A DNA stretch of 64,000 nucleotides from an uncultured Clostridia bacterium (GTDB taxonomy: Bacteria; Bacillota; Clostridia; Christensenellales; UBA1242): the NCBI GenBank assembly GCA_934757825.1, contig CAKVLP010000001.1:248001-312000 (forward strand), read 5' to 3'. Both the position numbers and the translations under genes were made by a program. Of this stretch, positions 33,715 to 42,407 are shown in pieces. Below the pieces are notes generated by a model that saw only the letters and a program-made list of their open reading frames with translations, was not told where the DNA came from and ran no database searches. How positions within the stretch are numbered: the first letter of the stretch is position 1; each line of letters opens with the position of its first letter.

Positions 33715-34896
33715 AATAAGGCCGATGGTGAAATAACTTAGTGGAACGAGGATAATTGCGCCGACAACATTAAAGAGCGTGTCCATACCAATATAGTACC
33801 AGGTTCCGTGTTTTTTATCAAAGTTTTCTTTTTTTGCGACTTTTACATATTCTTTAAGTGCAATTATGCCCGAAAGGGAAGAAAATATTATACCTAAGCT
33901 TGCCACGTTTACCGACACCAAAAGTTCTGCGTAATTATTTGTAAATTTTGAAAGAAGAATTGATGTAGGCACGTTTGAAATAACTTGACATCCCAAATAA
34001 GCGGTCAAAAATACGTGTTTGTCAATAACCGAAACAAGAAAGTTTGTAATTGCTGGAATGCGCGCAATGTTTCCAGAGAAGATAAAGAAAATTACGAAAG
34101 TAAGAGGAATTGTGTAATCCACACCTAAATACGCTTTGGGTTTTACAACAAGAGCAACTACTGAAACAACAATAAGCGAAACCCACCAAGGAACCACCCT
34201 AAACACCGCAAGCAGAACAACTACAAACAGAGCAAGGAACACCCAAAGTACCCTTTTATCCACTTTTTCGCTGTAATCGTCCTTAAATTCAAGCGGTTCC
34301 TTTTTCACAAACATACAAACCACCACAATCAACACAAGTGCAAACAATGTAGGAAGCGCCATAATTTTAATAAACTCCCAAAATGACAAGTGGTAGTACG
34401 AGTAAATGTAAAGGTTTTGTGGATTTCCGATTGGGACGATCATTCCGCCTAAATTGCTCGCGATGTTTTGCATAATGAAAGTAAACGTGCAATATTTAAG
34501 GTTGTTGGTGTATTTTAACACAATGTAACTAAGTGGCAAAAGTGTAAGAAGCGACATATCGTTGGCGTTAAAAATTGCCGAAAGATACGTAAGGAAAATC
34601 ATACACATTATGATACTTCGCGTGTTTTTAAACTTTTTTACAATAAACCTAGCCACGCTTTCGAAAAAGTTTATCTGTGTAAGCCCCGCAACAACTAGCA
34701 AAATCATAAAAATCGTTGCGATTGTGCTCCAATCAAAATACCCTAGATATTCCTTGTCGATTGGAACAAAAAAACACGACACAATGGCAAAAATCAAAAT
34801 GATTGTAAATATAATGTTGGTTTTAAAAAAGTTTCCAATAGATTTTAAAACATCGGAAAAACTTTTCTTCTTGGCTGTGTCATTTGTGCTTTCCAT
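33712..34896 (-). CDS. SLC13/ArsB-type anion permease
   Basis: The 394-residue protein has 10-11 membrane spans. The motif ANDMSLLTLLPLSY (near residue 109) and the later QNIASNLGGMIVPIGNPQNL (near residue 142) match the paired hairpin-loop substrate and sodium-binding regions of the CitM/ArsB/SLC13 ion-transporter superfamily. The substrate could be a carboxylate, sulfate or arsenite; there is no arsenic gene nearby. The N-terminal 25 residues are cytoplasmic. AGGGGAT precedes the ATG. A leader of about 100 bases from its own promoter contains GTTAGT/ACTAAC, a weak hairpin. Confidence 0.85.
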   Translation of the reverse strand: MESTNDTAKKKSFSDVLKSIGNFFKTNIIFTIILIFAIVSCFFVPIDKEYLGYFDWSTIATIFMILLVVAGLTQINFFESVARFIVKKFKNTRSIIMCMIFLTYLSAIFNANDMSLLTLLPLSYIVLKYTNNLKYCTFTFIMQNIASNLGGMIVPIGNPQNLYIYSYYHLSFWEFIKIMALPTLFALVLIVVVCMFVKKEPLEFKDDYSEKVDKRVLWVFLALFVVVLLAVFRVVPWWVSLIVVSVVALVVKPKAYLGVDYTIPLTFVIFFIFSGNIARIPAITNFLVSVIDKHVFLTAYLGCQVISNVPTSILLSKFTNNYAELLVSVNVASLGIIFSSLSGIIALKEYVKVAKKENFDKKHGTWYYIGMDTLFNVVGAIILVPLSYFTIGLI

Positions 34897-35007
34897 TCTT
34901 AATCCCCTTCTCGTTCACTCAAACGCAAACTTAAAATGTCTCATTTAAATCAATTTGTAAAAAATATGTGTTAGTCCATTAAAACTAACCCTCACCTGTT
35001 TTAAGGA

Positions 35008-35036
35008 ATTATACCACACAACACCATTTTTTACAA
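35008..35036 (-). promoter_or_regulatory. Promoter of the SLC13-type transporter gene
   Basis: Minus-strand TTGTAA (35031-35036), 17-base spacer, TATAAT (35008-35013) with TGG just upstream. Predicted start near 35001. Confidence 0.75.
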
Positions 35037-35102
35037 CAATATACAAGCCTAGACTAGCACATTCCCCATACAACCATAGTACTAGGAATAACTCAGGACT
35101 CT

Positions 35103-35131
35103 AAAAAAAATGACCTTAATTTTTTAAAGTC
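35103..35131 (-). terminator. Terminator of the SLOG gene
   Basis: Minus-strand stem AATGACTTTA/TAAGGTCATT, followed by an eight-base T-run. It starts inside the stop codon of the SLOG gene. Confidence 0.75.
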
Positions 35132-35693
35132 ATTCTTCAAAATTGTTAAAAATATTGATTATAACTTTTTTCTTTTTCTTTGCATATTTGTAGGCTAAGG
35201 CGGTTCCGCTTTTAGGCTGATAATAACCCATGTCCTTTTTTGATAATTTTCGGATGCTTGGCTTGTATTCAGAATTATAATAAAAAATACAATAATTACT
35301 GTTGTCTATCATAGCCTGGTTTCTTTCAATATAACTGGCTTTACCTGCCGTGTATTTAGTCCTATGTTCACACTCCATTTCAAATCCAAATAATTGAGAG
35401 GGTTTATTACCTAAGCTCAAATAATATTTTTCCCATTCTAGTCTGTCTTTTTCCAAATGACATGTTTCACTTCTACATGTGTATCCTATTCGCTTTATAT
35501 AAGGATATTTATTTTTGAGACTTGTCACTAAGGAAAGGCAAAGATTATTAAATTTACTTTTGCTCCCAAATAAAAATGTTGACACATTTTGCTCTACGAT
35601 TAAATTTTCAAGCACCTCATTCAACTTTTGAATTTGAGATTGGGCTAATTTGGTATTTCTATGCCCTAGAAACGAGCATGTTTTACTATCCAT
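35130..35693 (-). CDS. SLOG superfamily protein (DUF1273/YpsA-like)
   Basis: This 187-residue soluble protein opens with CSFLGHRNTKLAQ (residues 6-18). It contains ERNQAMIDNSNYCIFYYNS near residue 124 and SGTALAYKYAKKKKKVIINI near residue 161. This is the Rossmann-like pattern of DUF1273/SLOG proteins, which are thought to bind nucleotide-derived ligands. Some SLOG proteins serve as sensors or effectors in conflict systems. Its Shine-Dalgarno GGAG lies inside a palindromic operator immediately upstream, and an XRE-type regulator is divergent. It is therefore probably repressed by that regulator. No effector gene (nuclease, pore) is adjacent. Confidence 0.8.
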   Translation of the reverse strand: MDSKTCSFLGHRNTKLAQSQIQKLNEVLENLIVEQNVSTFLFGSKSKFNNLCLSLVTSLKNKYPYIKRIGYTCRSETCHLEKDRLEWEKYYLSLGNKPSQLFGFEMECEHRTKYTAGKASYIERNQAMIDNSNYCIFYYNSEYKPSIRKLSKKDMGYYQPKSGTALAYKYAKKKKKVIINIFNNFEE

Positions 35694-35694
35694 A

Positions 35695-35710
35695 TTACGA
35701 AACTCCGTAA
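35695..35710. promoter_or_regulatory. Operator 1 of the SLOG/XRE pair, over the SLOG ribosome binding site
   Basis: 16-base imperfect palindrome TTACGAAACTCCGTAA (minus strand TTACGGAGTTTCGTAA). The minus-strand GGAG is the SLOG gene's Shine-Dalgarno, nine bases before its ATG. Confidence 0.8.
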
Positions 35711-35747
35711 TAAGTATGATAAATTTTTAACATAATGGCAACAATTT

Positions 35748-35763
35748 TTACGAAACTCCGTAA
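35748..35763. promoter_or_regulatory. Operator 2 of the SLOG/XRE pair
   Basis: Exact second copy of the 16-base palindrome of operator 1, 53 bases away (about five helical turns), near the middle of the intergenic region where both promoters should lie. Confidence 0.8.
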
Positions 35764-35793
35764 GACTTGATGGCAAGTTAAGTAATATGATTA

Positions 35794-35809
35794 TTACGGA
35801 AAATCGTTA
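35794..35809. promoter_or_regulatory. Operator 3 (degenerate) of the SLOG/XRE pair
   Basis: TTACGGAAAATCGTTA keeps 12 of 16 bases of the minus-strand form TTACGGAGTTTCGTAA. It overlaps operator 4 by three bases. Confidence 0.55.
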
Positions 35810-35822
35810 CGGAGTATAGTAA
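35807..35822. promoter_or_regulatory. Operator 4, over the XRE gene ribosome binding site
   Basis: TTACGGAGTATAGTAA matches the operator at 14 of 16 bases. Its GGAG (35811-35814) is the Shine-Dalgarno of the XRE gene, whose ATG is at 35825. Confidence 0.7.
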
Positions 35823-35824
35823 AT

Positions 35825-36064
35825 ATGAATTTAGATGATGCAATAAGGAAAAGAATAATAGAATTGGTTGAGAAAAACAAAACAACATTAACCGCGCTTT
35901 GTTTAAACTCAAATTTAACTCCGTCCACAGTTTTTGACTTTATGTCGGGTAAAAGCAAATGTCCAAAAGTTATCACGATTAAGAAACTTTGCGCAGGCGC
36001 AAATATAACCCTAAAAGAGTTCTTTTCTTGCGAATACTTTAATGGAACCGAAGATGTATACTAA
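35825..36064 (+). CDS. XRE/Cro-type helix-turn-helix regulator
   Basis: This 79-residue protein is essentially a lone helix-turn-helix domain. TLTALCLNSNLTPSTVFDFMSGKSKCPKV (about residues 20-48) is the Cro/CI-like DNA-binding part, followed by the typical TIKKLCAGANITLKEFF helices. Its gene is divergent from the SLOG gene. The four palindromic sites between them, two covering the ribosome binding sites, are the obvious targets, so autorepression plus repression of SLOG is likely. This compact arrangement is like a phage or toxin-antitoxin control region. A bidirectional terminator follows at once. Confidence 0.88.
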   Translation: MNLDDAIRKRIIELVEKNKTTLTALCLNSNLTPSTVFDFMSGKSKCPKVITIKKLCAGANITLKEFFSCEYFNGTEDVY

Positions 36065-36094
36065 AAAAATGACCTAACTCAGGTCATTTTTTTA
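36063..36094 (+). terminator. Bidirectional terminator after the XRE gene
   Basis: AAAAAAATGACCT, short loop, AGGTCATTTTTTT; T-runs in both directions. It also lies downstream of the minus-strand aconitase X operon. Confidence 0.85.
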
Positions 36095-36171
36095 AGGCTT
36101 AATATATAAAACCTTAATCTAAAATATTTATTTTTAATAAGCAATAATTGAATATACTTACCTATACAGCC

Positions 36172-36618
36172 TTACTCCACAACGGTTACGGTGCCGTCTT
36201 CGGTTACCTTAATGCGGTCGCCAGTTTTGATAGCGGACAAGATGTCTTTGCCAAGTTTATCAATCGCAATAATTGGAGAGTTTTCCCAGTTTTTGGCTAG
36301 GATTACACCGCTCACTGCAAGAGAGTCGATTTCGTCGGCGAAAAGCAAAGCCGAAGGATTTATGCCCATTTGGCAAATGGTCTGAATTACAAGCCCGCCC
36401 GTCGTCGAGCCGATTGTTTGAGGTAGTATTAGTGCAATGCCAGTAAGGTTTTTGCCGTAAACATCTGGGTTGTTTTGGTCAGAGCCGATTACTTGTTTTG
36501 CATTTTTAAGTGCGGATTTTTGGAATGTCGCAAGGGTGTTAAGACCTTGGCGCGACACCACGCATTCGCCCTCATAAGTGCCTTCGCAGATTACTCTGCC
36601 TTTAAAAACTTTTTTCAT
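36172..36618 (-). CDS. Aconitase X swivel (small) subunit, DUF126
   Basis: The 148-residue protein is the swivelling domain of aconitase X. Features are the GRVICEGTYEGECVVSRQGLN start, LPQTIGSTTGGLV near residue 66 (the SxxG ligand-binding loop) and FADEIDSLAVSGVILA near residue 93. It works only with the large subunit encoded one base upstream. GGGGTGA precedes the ATG. Small and large subunits as separate, adjacent genes is the common prokaryotic arrangement. Confidence 0.9.
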   Translation of the reverse strand: MKKVFKGRVICEGTYEGECVVSRQGLNTLATFQKSALKNAKQVIGSDQNNPDVYGKNLTGIALILPQTIGSTTGGLVIQTICQMGINPSALLFADEIDSLAVSGVILAKNWENSPIIAIDKLGKDILSAIKTGDRIKVTEDGTVTVVE

Positions 36619-36619
36619 A

Positions 36620-37891
36620 TTATTTCACCCCGCAAATAATTTTTACGATGTCGTCGTCTTTGTAATAACGCGACTTGGAGTAGGTGCGTAGTTTGTTGGA
36701 GTTGGTGATGATTGGCTTGCCACCAGCGATAGGATTGTTGGTGTACATAAGCGGACAAATGCTCGATAGTTTTACACCAAATCCTATTAGTTTTGCGTAC
36801 TCACCTGTTTCTTTAAACTTATTTAAAACGTCTGGCGCGGTGGTCATAATTGTCCTAACAGCCACTTTTTTTCTGCCACTTTGTTTTAGATTTTCCTCAA
36901 TTTTGCCCGTCCATTTTACAAGTTGGTTAAAAGTAAGATGTGGACAACCTATAAAGCATAGGCTTGGACGCGCGTTTTTGTTTTTCCACATTACTGGGTA
37001 CGATTTGTAAACATGTTCAAGTTCTTTATCGTCTATCACATAGGTTTTTGCGCCCTCGTTTATAAGTTTTGATTTCAATTTTTTAGCCTCTGGTGTAAGG
37101 TTTTCGATGTGATAAAGCCCAACTGCGCCGTTTGAAGCAGTAGCCGCACCAAAGTCTTTAAGATAGGAAATTGTCTCGTCGTTAAGTTCTGTTCCCAAAA
37201 ACTTGTCTAACCCCTTAACATATGGAACATCTTCCATAACTTTCATACCTATTGCGCTTCCCAAAATTTGCGCCTCAGGAAGTTTTGAGGTCTTGACTTC
37301 AATTATCCAGTTTGCCTTTCTGCCATCGTCGGTTAGAAGTCCAAATTCTGGGACCTTGCCGATAAGCGCGCCGAAAATGTCTAGCATTCCGCTGTTACGG
37401 TTGCAACGAGCGCCAAGCACGGAGTTTGCGAAAACCACTGCACTGCTCTCAGCCCACGACAAAATATCGCCGTATTTAGGGGTGTTTCCCACTTCTTTTA
37501 GATAGCAAGTGCAAGTAAACGCACCCTTGTTTTTAAGCCCGATTTGTTCAAGTTGTTCCTCATAATGTTTTTGCTGGCTGTACATAATTTTGCTAAAAAT
37601 TAGTTTGTTAAGTAGCCCGCATTTTACGTTTTGATAGTCAAGTGGGCGAGGGTCAACCGTGAATGGATAAGGCGTCTTTAACCCAGCGTCGATTATCTCG
37701 TCCATAATGCGATACACTGGCTTTAATAGCCCAATTCCAAACGATGTCACAAGATGTCCGTCGGTCGTTACTGGAACAAGCCTTTTTGCTCCAAACACAT
37801 CGCCAAACTCCACAAGCGTTTTCATAATCTTCGCTTTGGTTTCGCCTTGTTCGCCGTTAAGTATCGCTTTTTCTTCTGCGGTAAGTTTCAT
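36620..37891 (-). CDS. Aconitase X catalytic (large) subunit, DUF521
   Basis: The 423-residue protein matches the aconitase X large subunit. LTAEEKAILNGEQGE is at the N-terminus, TTDGHLVTSFG is near residue 43, and conserved cysteines lie in TCTCYLKEVGNTP (near 126) and CFIGCPHLT (near 310), which in the family ligate an iron-sulfur cluster. Characterised members are cis-3-hydroxyproline dehydratase in bacteria and phosphomevalonate dehydratase in archaea. Which applies here is unknown. No proline racemase or mevalonate gene is adjacent. AAGGAGGAG precedes the ATG. It forms a two-gene operon with the swivel subunit. Confidence 0.9.
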   Translation of the reverse strand: MKLTAEEKAILNGEQGETKAKIMKTLVEFGDVFGAKRLVPVTTDGHLVTSFGIGLLKPVYRIMDEIIDAGLKTPYPFTVDPRPLDYQNVKCGLLNKLIFSKIMYSQQKHYEEQLEQIGLKNKGAFTCTCYLKEVGNTPKYGDILSWAESSAVVFANSVLGARCNRNSGMLDIFGALIGKVPEFGLLTDDGRKANWIIEVKTSKLPEAQILGSAIGMKVMEDVPYVKGLDKFLGTELNDETISYLKDFGAATASNGAVGLYHIENLTPEAKKLKSKLINEGAKTYVIDDKELEHVYKSYPVMWKNKNARPSLCFIGCPHLTFNQLVKWTGKIEENLKQSGRKKVAVRTIMTTAPDVLNKFKETGEYAKLIGFGVKLSSICPLMYTNNPIAGGKPIITNSNKLRTYSKSRYYKDDDIVKIICGVK

Positions 37892-38058
37892 ATACTCCTC
37901 CTTAAAAAAAGTTTTTTGTTATACTAATTATAATCCCAAAAACCGCCAATCTCAAAACAAAAGAAAGCCTAATTAGTAAAAACAAAGAAATTTTTGGCGC
38001 TCACGAGGGGAATACAAATAAACCTTATAGCAATAACAATGGAAAAAGTAGTAATAAC

Positions 38059-38090
38059 AAAAAAAGCGACCCATAAAATGGTCGCTTTTT
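38059..38090 (-). terminator. Terminator of the surface protein gene
   Basis: AAAAAAAGCGACC and GGTCGCTTTTT pair around an eight-base loop. Minus-strand use gives a seven-base T-run, about 90 bases after the stop at 38182. Confidence 0.8.
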
Positions 38091-38181
38091 GTCCTTGATA
38101 GGTCATCTAATTGTAATATAAAACACTATAATATTAAATCACAATTTGTTCAATTCTCTCGTCCGACAGAGTTAAATATTC

Positions 38182-41094
38182 TTAGTCGTTATCGTGGAAG
38201 TTGTTGAAATCATCTTCCTCGCTAATATTGTCCTCGTCTGTGGTCATTTCCTCGTCGTCGGGGTCAATAGTGGTCACATTGTCGGATTTTTCCTCTTTGA
38301 TTTCTTTTTCTTCAAGTGCTTTTTGTTGTTTAAGGTGTTCTTGATATTGCTCCTCGTATGCTTTGCTCATTGCCTTAACTACTTGCTTTTCAAGTTTTTC
38401 GTTGATGGGTCTTTTAACAATTGCAACTACAACAATTGCCAAAACCGCAAGTCCGCACGCAATACTTAGCACCCAAACTCCTACACTTTGAAACCACGTA
38501 GGCTTTTGGGTTAGGAATGCAAAAGTACCAGTGCCCGCGTTTGCAATACAGATGTATCCATTTTCGATTTTGTATTCGCACTCAACAAGTCCGTCGGGAG
38601 TAACCGAGAATATTCTAAGCCCGTCGGTGTCAATGTTTTTAATCTTAAACTTTATGCCTTTAAAAGATGGAATTTCCTCTGGGTCGCCGTCGATGCTAAC
38701 CTTAATCATTTTAGCAAGTGCAAGTTTGCCACCGTTGCTGACGTTTGCAAGCGTAAAGTTTTTGTCGTTGTGAATTTCGTCAATAGTAAGATTTGTATTG
38801 ATATCAAAACCTTGTTTGCCGTCCACTTCAACTGTTACATTGCCAGTCTCCGATTTCAAACTCGTTGGCAAAATGCGGATATAACAAAAATCCGAATAGC
38901 CACATACGTTTCTGGTTTCGTTGATGCGGATTTCAAGAGAATATTCGCCTATATCTTTTACACCTTTTAAGGTTTCAACATTGTTTAGATAAAACTTAAC
39001 TGGCATATCGCCGTTGTAGGTGTAATTTGGCAAAACGTATTCGCCGTCATAATCCTTGGTGATTTGCTTTTCAAGTAGTTCTATATTTTCGATACGTTTT
39101 GAAATAACGAATTGGAATGTGTTGTTATCTAGCACATAGTTTGGATTTGGTGTCTCCAAAGTTGCTGTTGCGGTATAAGCGCTGTTGTCTTCATTGGCGT
39201 CGGTCATCGCTCCGCTCACAACAACTCTAATGCTAGATTTTTCTATATATGCAATAGGTGCCTGAGGCTCGCCATTGTATTCCATATATGAATCAATCCA
39301 CTTTACCGTTAATGTTTTTTGAGTGATTGTCCAGTTGAAAACCAAAGTAGAGGTCTCATCTGGCAAAATGTTTGGGTTATCAATAACAAGTTTGATTTTG
39401 TAAACGCCCGTGTCTGTTGCACGCAATACAGAATCTTCGGTTGTATGAGCCTCAACATCTTCTGCGCCGGTTATGATGTATGTGATTTGTTTTTCGCTCT
39501 CGTCGTATTCATAACTATCAGCACCCACCCAAGTGATTTTCACATAAGTGGCTGTTACTTCAAAATATTTTTCAGCATTCACAATAACATAGTTTTGTTC
39601 GTATTCCGCTTTTAGTGTTACCACGGCTTTCCAATGGCCAATACCAACTATCGCTTTTTCATATGTGTTTGTCGTTGCGTTTAGTTTTAATAATTCAGTG
39701 GTCGCATATTCAGAAAGCGGGTTAATGGTAGATGTTTTGATTGTCGCATAAGACACGCTATTGTCAAATCCCCAGTTCGCAACCAAATGATATTTGTCGA
39801 CAACAAAACTGTATGTTTTGTCATTATCTATGATGATATTGTCAGTAAACTCGGGTTTTACATTTATCTCGCATTTGTATGAGCCCGCATTTATGACTTC
39901 GGAAATTTCGTTGTACAATCCACTTTCGCTATCAAGTGCTGAATATGTCAATTCGAAATATTCGGTTGAGAATTTATCGGAAGTAAAACCTATTTCTATT
40001 TTGTTTCCACTGTAAGTTTTGGCTTCGGTGTTAAAAGTAATTTGTGTGTGAGCGGGTGTTATTTCAACCTCAATTGTTTCGGTTTGTTTTAGACTTCCGT
40101 TTTCATACACTTCGCACACATAGGTGTAGTTGCCGACGTTTAAGATTGGAAGTGTGTAAGAGGCTGACTCCGAAAGATTTTCCTCTCCGCTTTTCCATAC
40201 ATATTCGCCCTCAGTCTCAACTGTAAGTGTTGCGGTTGAGCCGTACTCAAACGAGCGCGATGTTGAGGAATGAGCTATTGTTTTGAATTCACATTTTAGA
40301 GTGTCACTGGTAATAGATGTATCTTTTGTAATCAAACTCCCGTTTTGACTAAGGCCAACAAAGTCGTCGCCAAGCGTGGATTTTAATGTGCTCATCAAAT
40401 TATCAAATTTTTCTCCAATGTTAGCGCTGTACATAATTTCAATTTCGGTGTCAATTCTATCGGTCCCGTTAACTGCTATTAGATGAAGTCTATACTTGCA
40501 CCTTTCTTCTAGTTTTGTCCACTCAGAGTTTGTGGAGTTTTGCGATATAAAGTCTTCGCGCTGAGTTTCATTTTTAAATACAAAGTTAGTGGTGTCCGGA
40601 AAGGCGGTCGGGCTAACCGACATCATATTTTCGCCGTCGTAGTAAATGTTTTCAATGTACACGGTTTCAATTTTTGTTCCGCTGAATGCTTCATCGCCAA
40701 CTTCTTCAAACCCATCGGGAAGAGTAATGCTTCCGCCTAAGTTTGCGCAATTTTGAAATGCAACTTTACTTATTGATTTTAATCCAGTCGCTTCGCTTAA
40801 ATCCAACCCTACGATATAATTGTAATGTGACGTTGCCTCGTTGCCACTATATTTAAACCCTCTTATCGCTTTAACTTGAAAAGGGCCATTTAACCCTAAA
40901 ACATCTATCTCGTAAGGTATTTTCAAGATGGTGTCTTCTTCAAGTATTGTTTCCATGCCTGTTATCATCCCTCGACCAGCATCAAACCTAAATATAATTT
41001 CGCTCGCAAAAGTATATTGCGAAGTGAATATCATCGCTACACATAAAAGTGTAAAAAATGCCCAAATTCTTAGGCTTTTCGTAAATTTACTCAT
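38182..41094 (-). CDS. BspA-like surface protein with Ig/MBG-type repeats and C-terminal membrane anchor
   Basis: The 970-residue secreted protein has a signal peptide (residues 1-31). A BspA-type leucine-rich region (about residues 90-165) contains ITLPDGFEEVGDEAFSGTKIETVYI-like repeats, cut short here. Several beta-sandwich repeats of about 80-90 residues follow (residues 250-750); each holds a YSGN, YDES or YDGE-type strand and a GTY/GNY/GSYKxxI strand, as in MBG/YDG domains. The C-terminus has a membrane span (about 885-908) and an acidic cytoplasmic tail. It is probably an adhesion or surface protein. ATG at 41094 with AAAGGAAAA upstream is preferred over 41109. Confidence 0.8.
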   Translation of the reverse strand: MSKFTKSLRIWAFFTLLCVAMIFTSQYTFASEIIFRFDAGRGMITGMETILEEDTILKIPYEIDVLGLNGPFQVKAIRGFKYSGNEATSHYNYIVGLDLSEATGLKSISKVAFQNCANLGGSITLPDGFEEVGDEAFSGTKIETVYIENIYYDGENMMSVSPTAFPDTTNFVFKNETQREDFISQNSTNSEWTKLEERCKYRLHLIAVNGTDRIDTEIEIMYSANIGEKFDNLMSTLKSTLGDDFVGLSQNGSLITKDTSITSDTLKCEFKTIAHSSTSRSFEYGSTATLTVETEGEYVWKSGEENLSESASYTLPILNVGNYTYVCEVYENGSLKQTETIEVEITPAHTQITFNTEAKTYSGNKIEIGFTSDKFSTEYFELTYSALDSESGLYNEISEVINAGSYKCEINVKPEFTDNIIIDNDKTYSFVVDKYHLVANWGFDNSVSYATIKTSTINPLSEYATTELLKLNATTNTYEKAIVGIGHWKAVVTLKAEYEQNYVIVNAEKYFEVTATYVKITWVGADSYEYDESEKQITYIITGAEDVEAHTTEDSVLRATDTGVYKIKLVIDNPNILPDETSTLVFNWTITQKTLTVKWIDSYMEYNGEPQAPIAYIEKSSIRVVVSGAMTDANEDNSAYTATATLETPNPNYVLDNNTFQFVISKRIENIELLEKQITKDYDGEYVLPNYTYNGDMPVKFYLNNVETLKGVKDIGEYSLEIRINETRNVCGYSDFCYIRILPTSLKSETGNVTVEVDGKQGFDINTNLTIDEIHNDKNFTLANVSNGGKLALAKMIKVSIDGDPEEIPSFKGIKFKIKNIDTDGLRIFSVTPDGLVECEYKIENGYICIANAGTGTFAFLTQKPTWFQSVGVWVLSIACGLAVLAIVVVAIVKRPINEKLEKQVVKAMSKAYEEQYQEHLKQQKALEEKEIKEEKSDNVTTIDPDDEEMTTDEDNISEEDDFNNFHDND

Positions 41095-41230
41095 AATTTT
41101 TCCTTTCATATAAAAAACAAAAATAATTATACAAAATTAGACATAAAATGTCAAGCCTCGCCCCGCCCGAAGCACTCCTATTAGTAGTATCATTCCCATT
41201 TTTGGTTACTTTGCACATAAATTTTCACGA

Positions 41231-41262
41231 AAAATGACCCGTCACGAGGTCATTTTTTTAAT
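41231..41262 (-). terminator. Terminator of the lemA/DUF3137 operon
   Basis: AAAAATGACC and GGTCATTTTTTT pair around a six-base loop, about 90 bases past the DUF3137 stop. Confidence 0.8.
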
Positions 41263-41353
41263 TATAGTAGATTGTTTTTCCATATTGATATTTTTCTATA
41301 TCAATATTTTTTATATGGGTACTTTTTAAATAGATATATCTGACAGAATTTTT

Positions 41354-42403
41354 TTACTCGGATTTATCGGATTTGGTGGATTTTGAGGAAGATTTTGAAT
41401 TCTGGTTGTCTTTTATGTTGTTTACGATTGATTTGGCTTCTTTGGTGTCCATTTGGAAAACTTTATCGTTGTTTTTAATTTCTTCCACTATTTGGATAAT
41501 ACACTGAATATCGTCGTAAACATTATTGAAAACATCTGCCGACAATTTTTTAGTGTGCTTATTAAGTTCGAAAAGGTTTCTATCCAATTTTAGGAACATC
41601 TCGTTGTTTTTAAGCAAAACGCTTACACCCGACATACGCGAGTCCAAATATTTTAGGTTGTTCATCATAGTAGGTGTCAAGATGCAAAGCGCCTCGACCT
41701 GATTGTCGGTGTACACCCTAAAGCGCTTATTAAACTTGATATCTTCTAATTTTATCTTTTTGCAAAGCGAATCGGTGACATTTATTGCAAGCCTACATTT
41801 AAAGTTAAACGGGAAGTCAACATATCCAAAAGCGCCATTAAAAACTGTGACAGTTCGCTCTACTTCTTGGGTATAAGTCATACCATTTGCACCCGTTCTG
41901 GTCACTGTTGCCGTTTCGGTTCTGGTAAGGTGCAAGTCGCTTATTAAAAATGTTGTGTCCGAGTCAGTATTGTCGTTATTTTTTATTTGTAGCGACAAAA
42001 AGTCCTCGCCAGAGTAGTCGTCGTAATTGGTGCTAAAACAACTTCTCTTGTAAATATTTTCGGCCACACAGCCATTAACATCGTAAGTGTGCGTGTAATC
42101 TTCTAGCAAAAAATCTATTAAAGCGGGAGTATATTTGCTTTTAAATTTGCTCCACTTAAAACCACTCAATGCCACGATTAAAATAAGTGCAAATATTAGT
42201 CCAAACACTCCAACGCCAAGCGATATTATTTTACCAATACCCTCTTGAAGCGACAAACACACTAGACCAACAATCAAAGCGATTGCAGGGAGAATTGTTG
42301 CAAGGAGAATATTAGTGCGTTTTTTACATTTTAAATAATGTTGTTTTTCGCCCTCCAAGATTTTTTGTTCGGCGAAACTTTTAAACTCTTCTCTGGTTTT
42401 CAT
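41354..42403 (-). CDS. DUF3137 membrane protein
   Basis: The 349-residue protein has a charged N-terminus, two membrane spans (about residues 32-52 and 60-80), then a large soluble domain. In that domain a middle section (FLISDLHLTRTETATVTRTG, near residue 149) and VFNGAFGYVDFP (near 186) match the DUF3137 pattern. A Ser/Lys/Asp-rich tail ends the protein. Function is unknown, but DUF3137 commonly occurs with LemA. CGGAG precedes the ATG, and the gap from the LemA gene is four bases. Confidence 0.85.
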   Translation of the reverse strand: MKTREEFKSFAEQKILEGEKQHYLKCKKRTNILLATILPAIALIVGLVCLSLQEGIGKIISLGVGVFGLIFALILIVALSGFKWSKFKSKYTPALIDFLLEDYTHTYDVNGCVAENIYKRSCFSTNYDDYSGEDFLSLQIKNNDNTDSDTTFLISDLHLTRTETATVTRTGANGMTYTQEVERTVTVFNGAFGYVDFPFNFKCRLAINVTDSLCKKIKLEDIKFNKRFRVYTDNQVEALCILTPTMMNNLKYLDSRMSGVSVLLKNNEMFLKLDRNLFELNKHTKKLSADVFNNVYDDIQCIIQIVEEIKNNDKVFQMDTKEAKSIVNNIKDNQNSKSSSKSTKSDKSE

Positions 42404-42407
42404 AAAA

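Noticed and set aside
33553..33741. 62-codon plus-strand open frame
   Set aside because: No ribosome binding site, and it reads through two terminator hairpins into the transporter gene's end.
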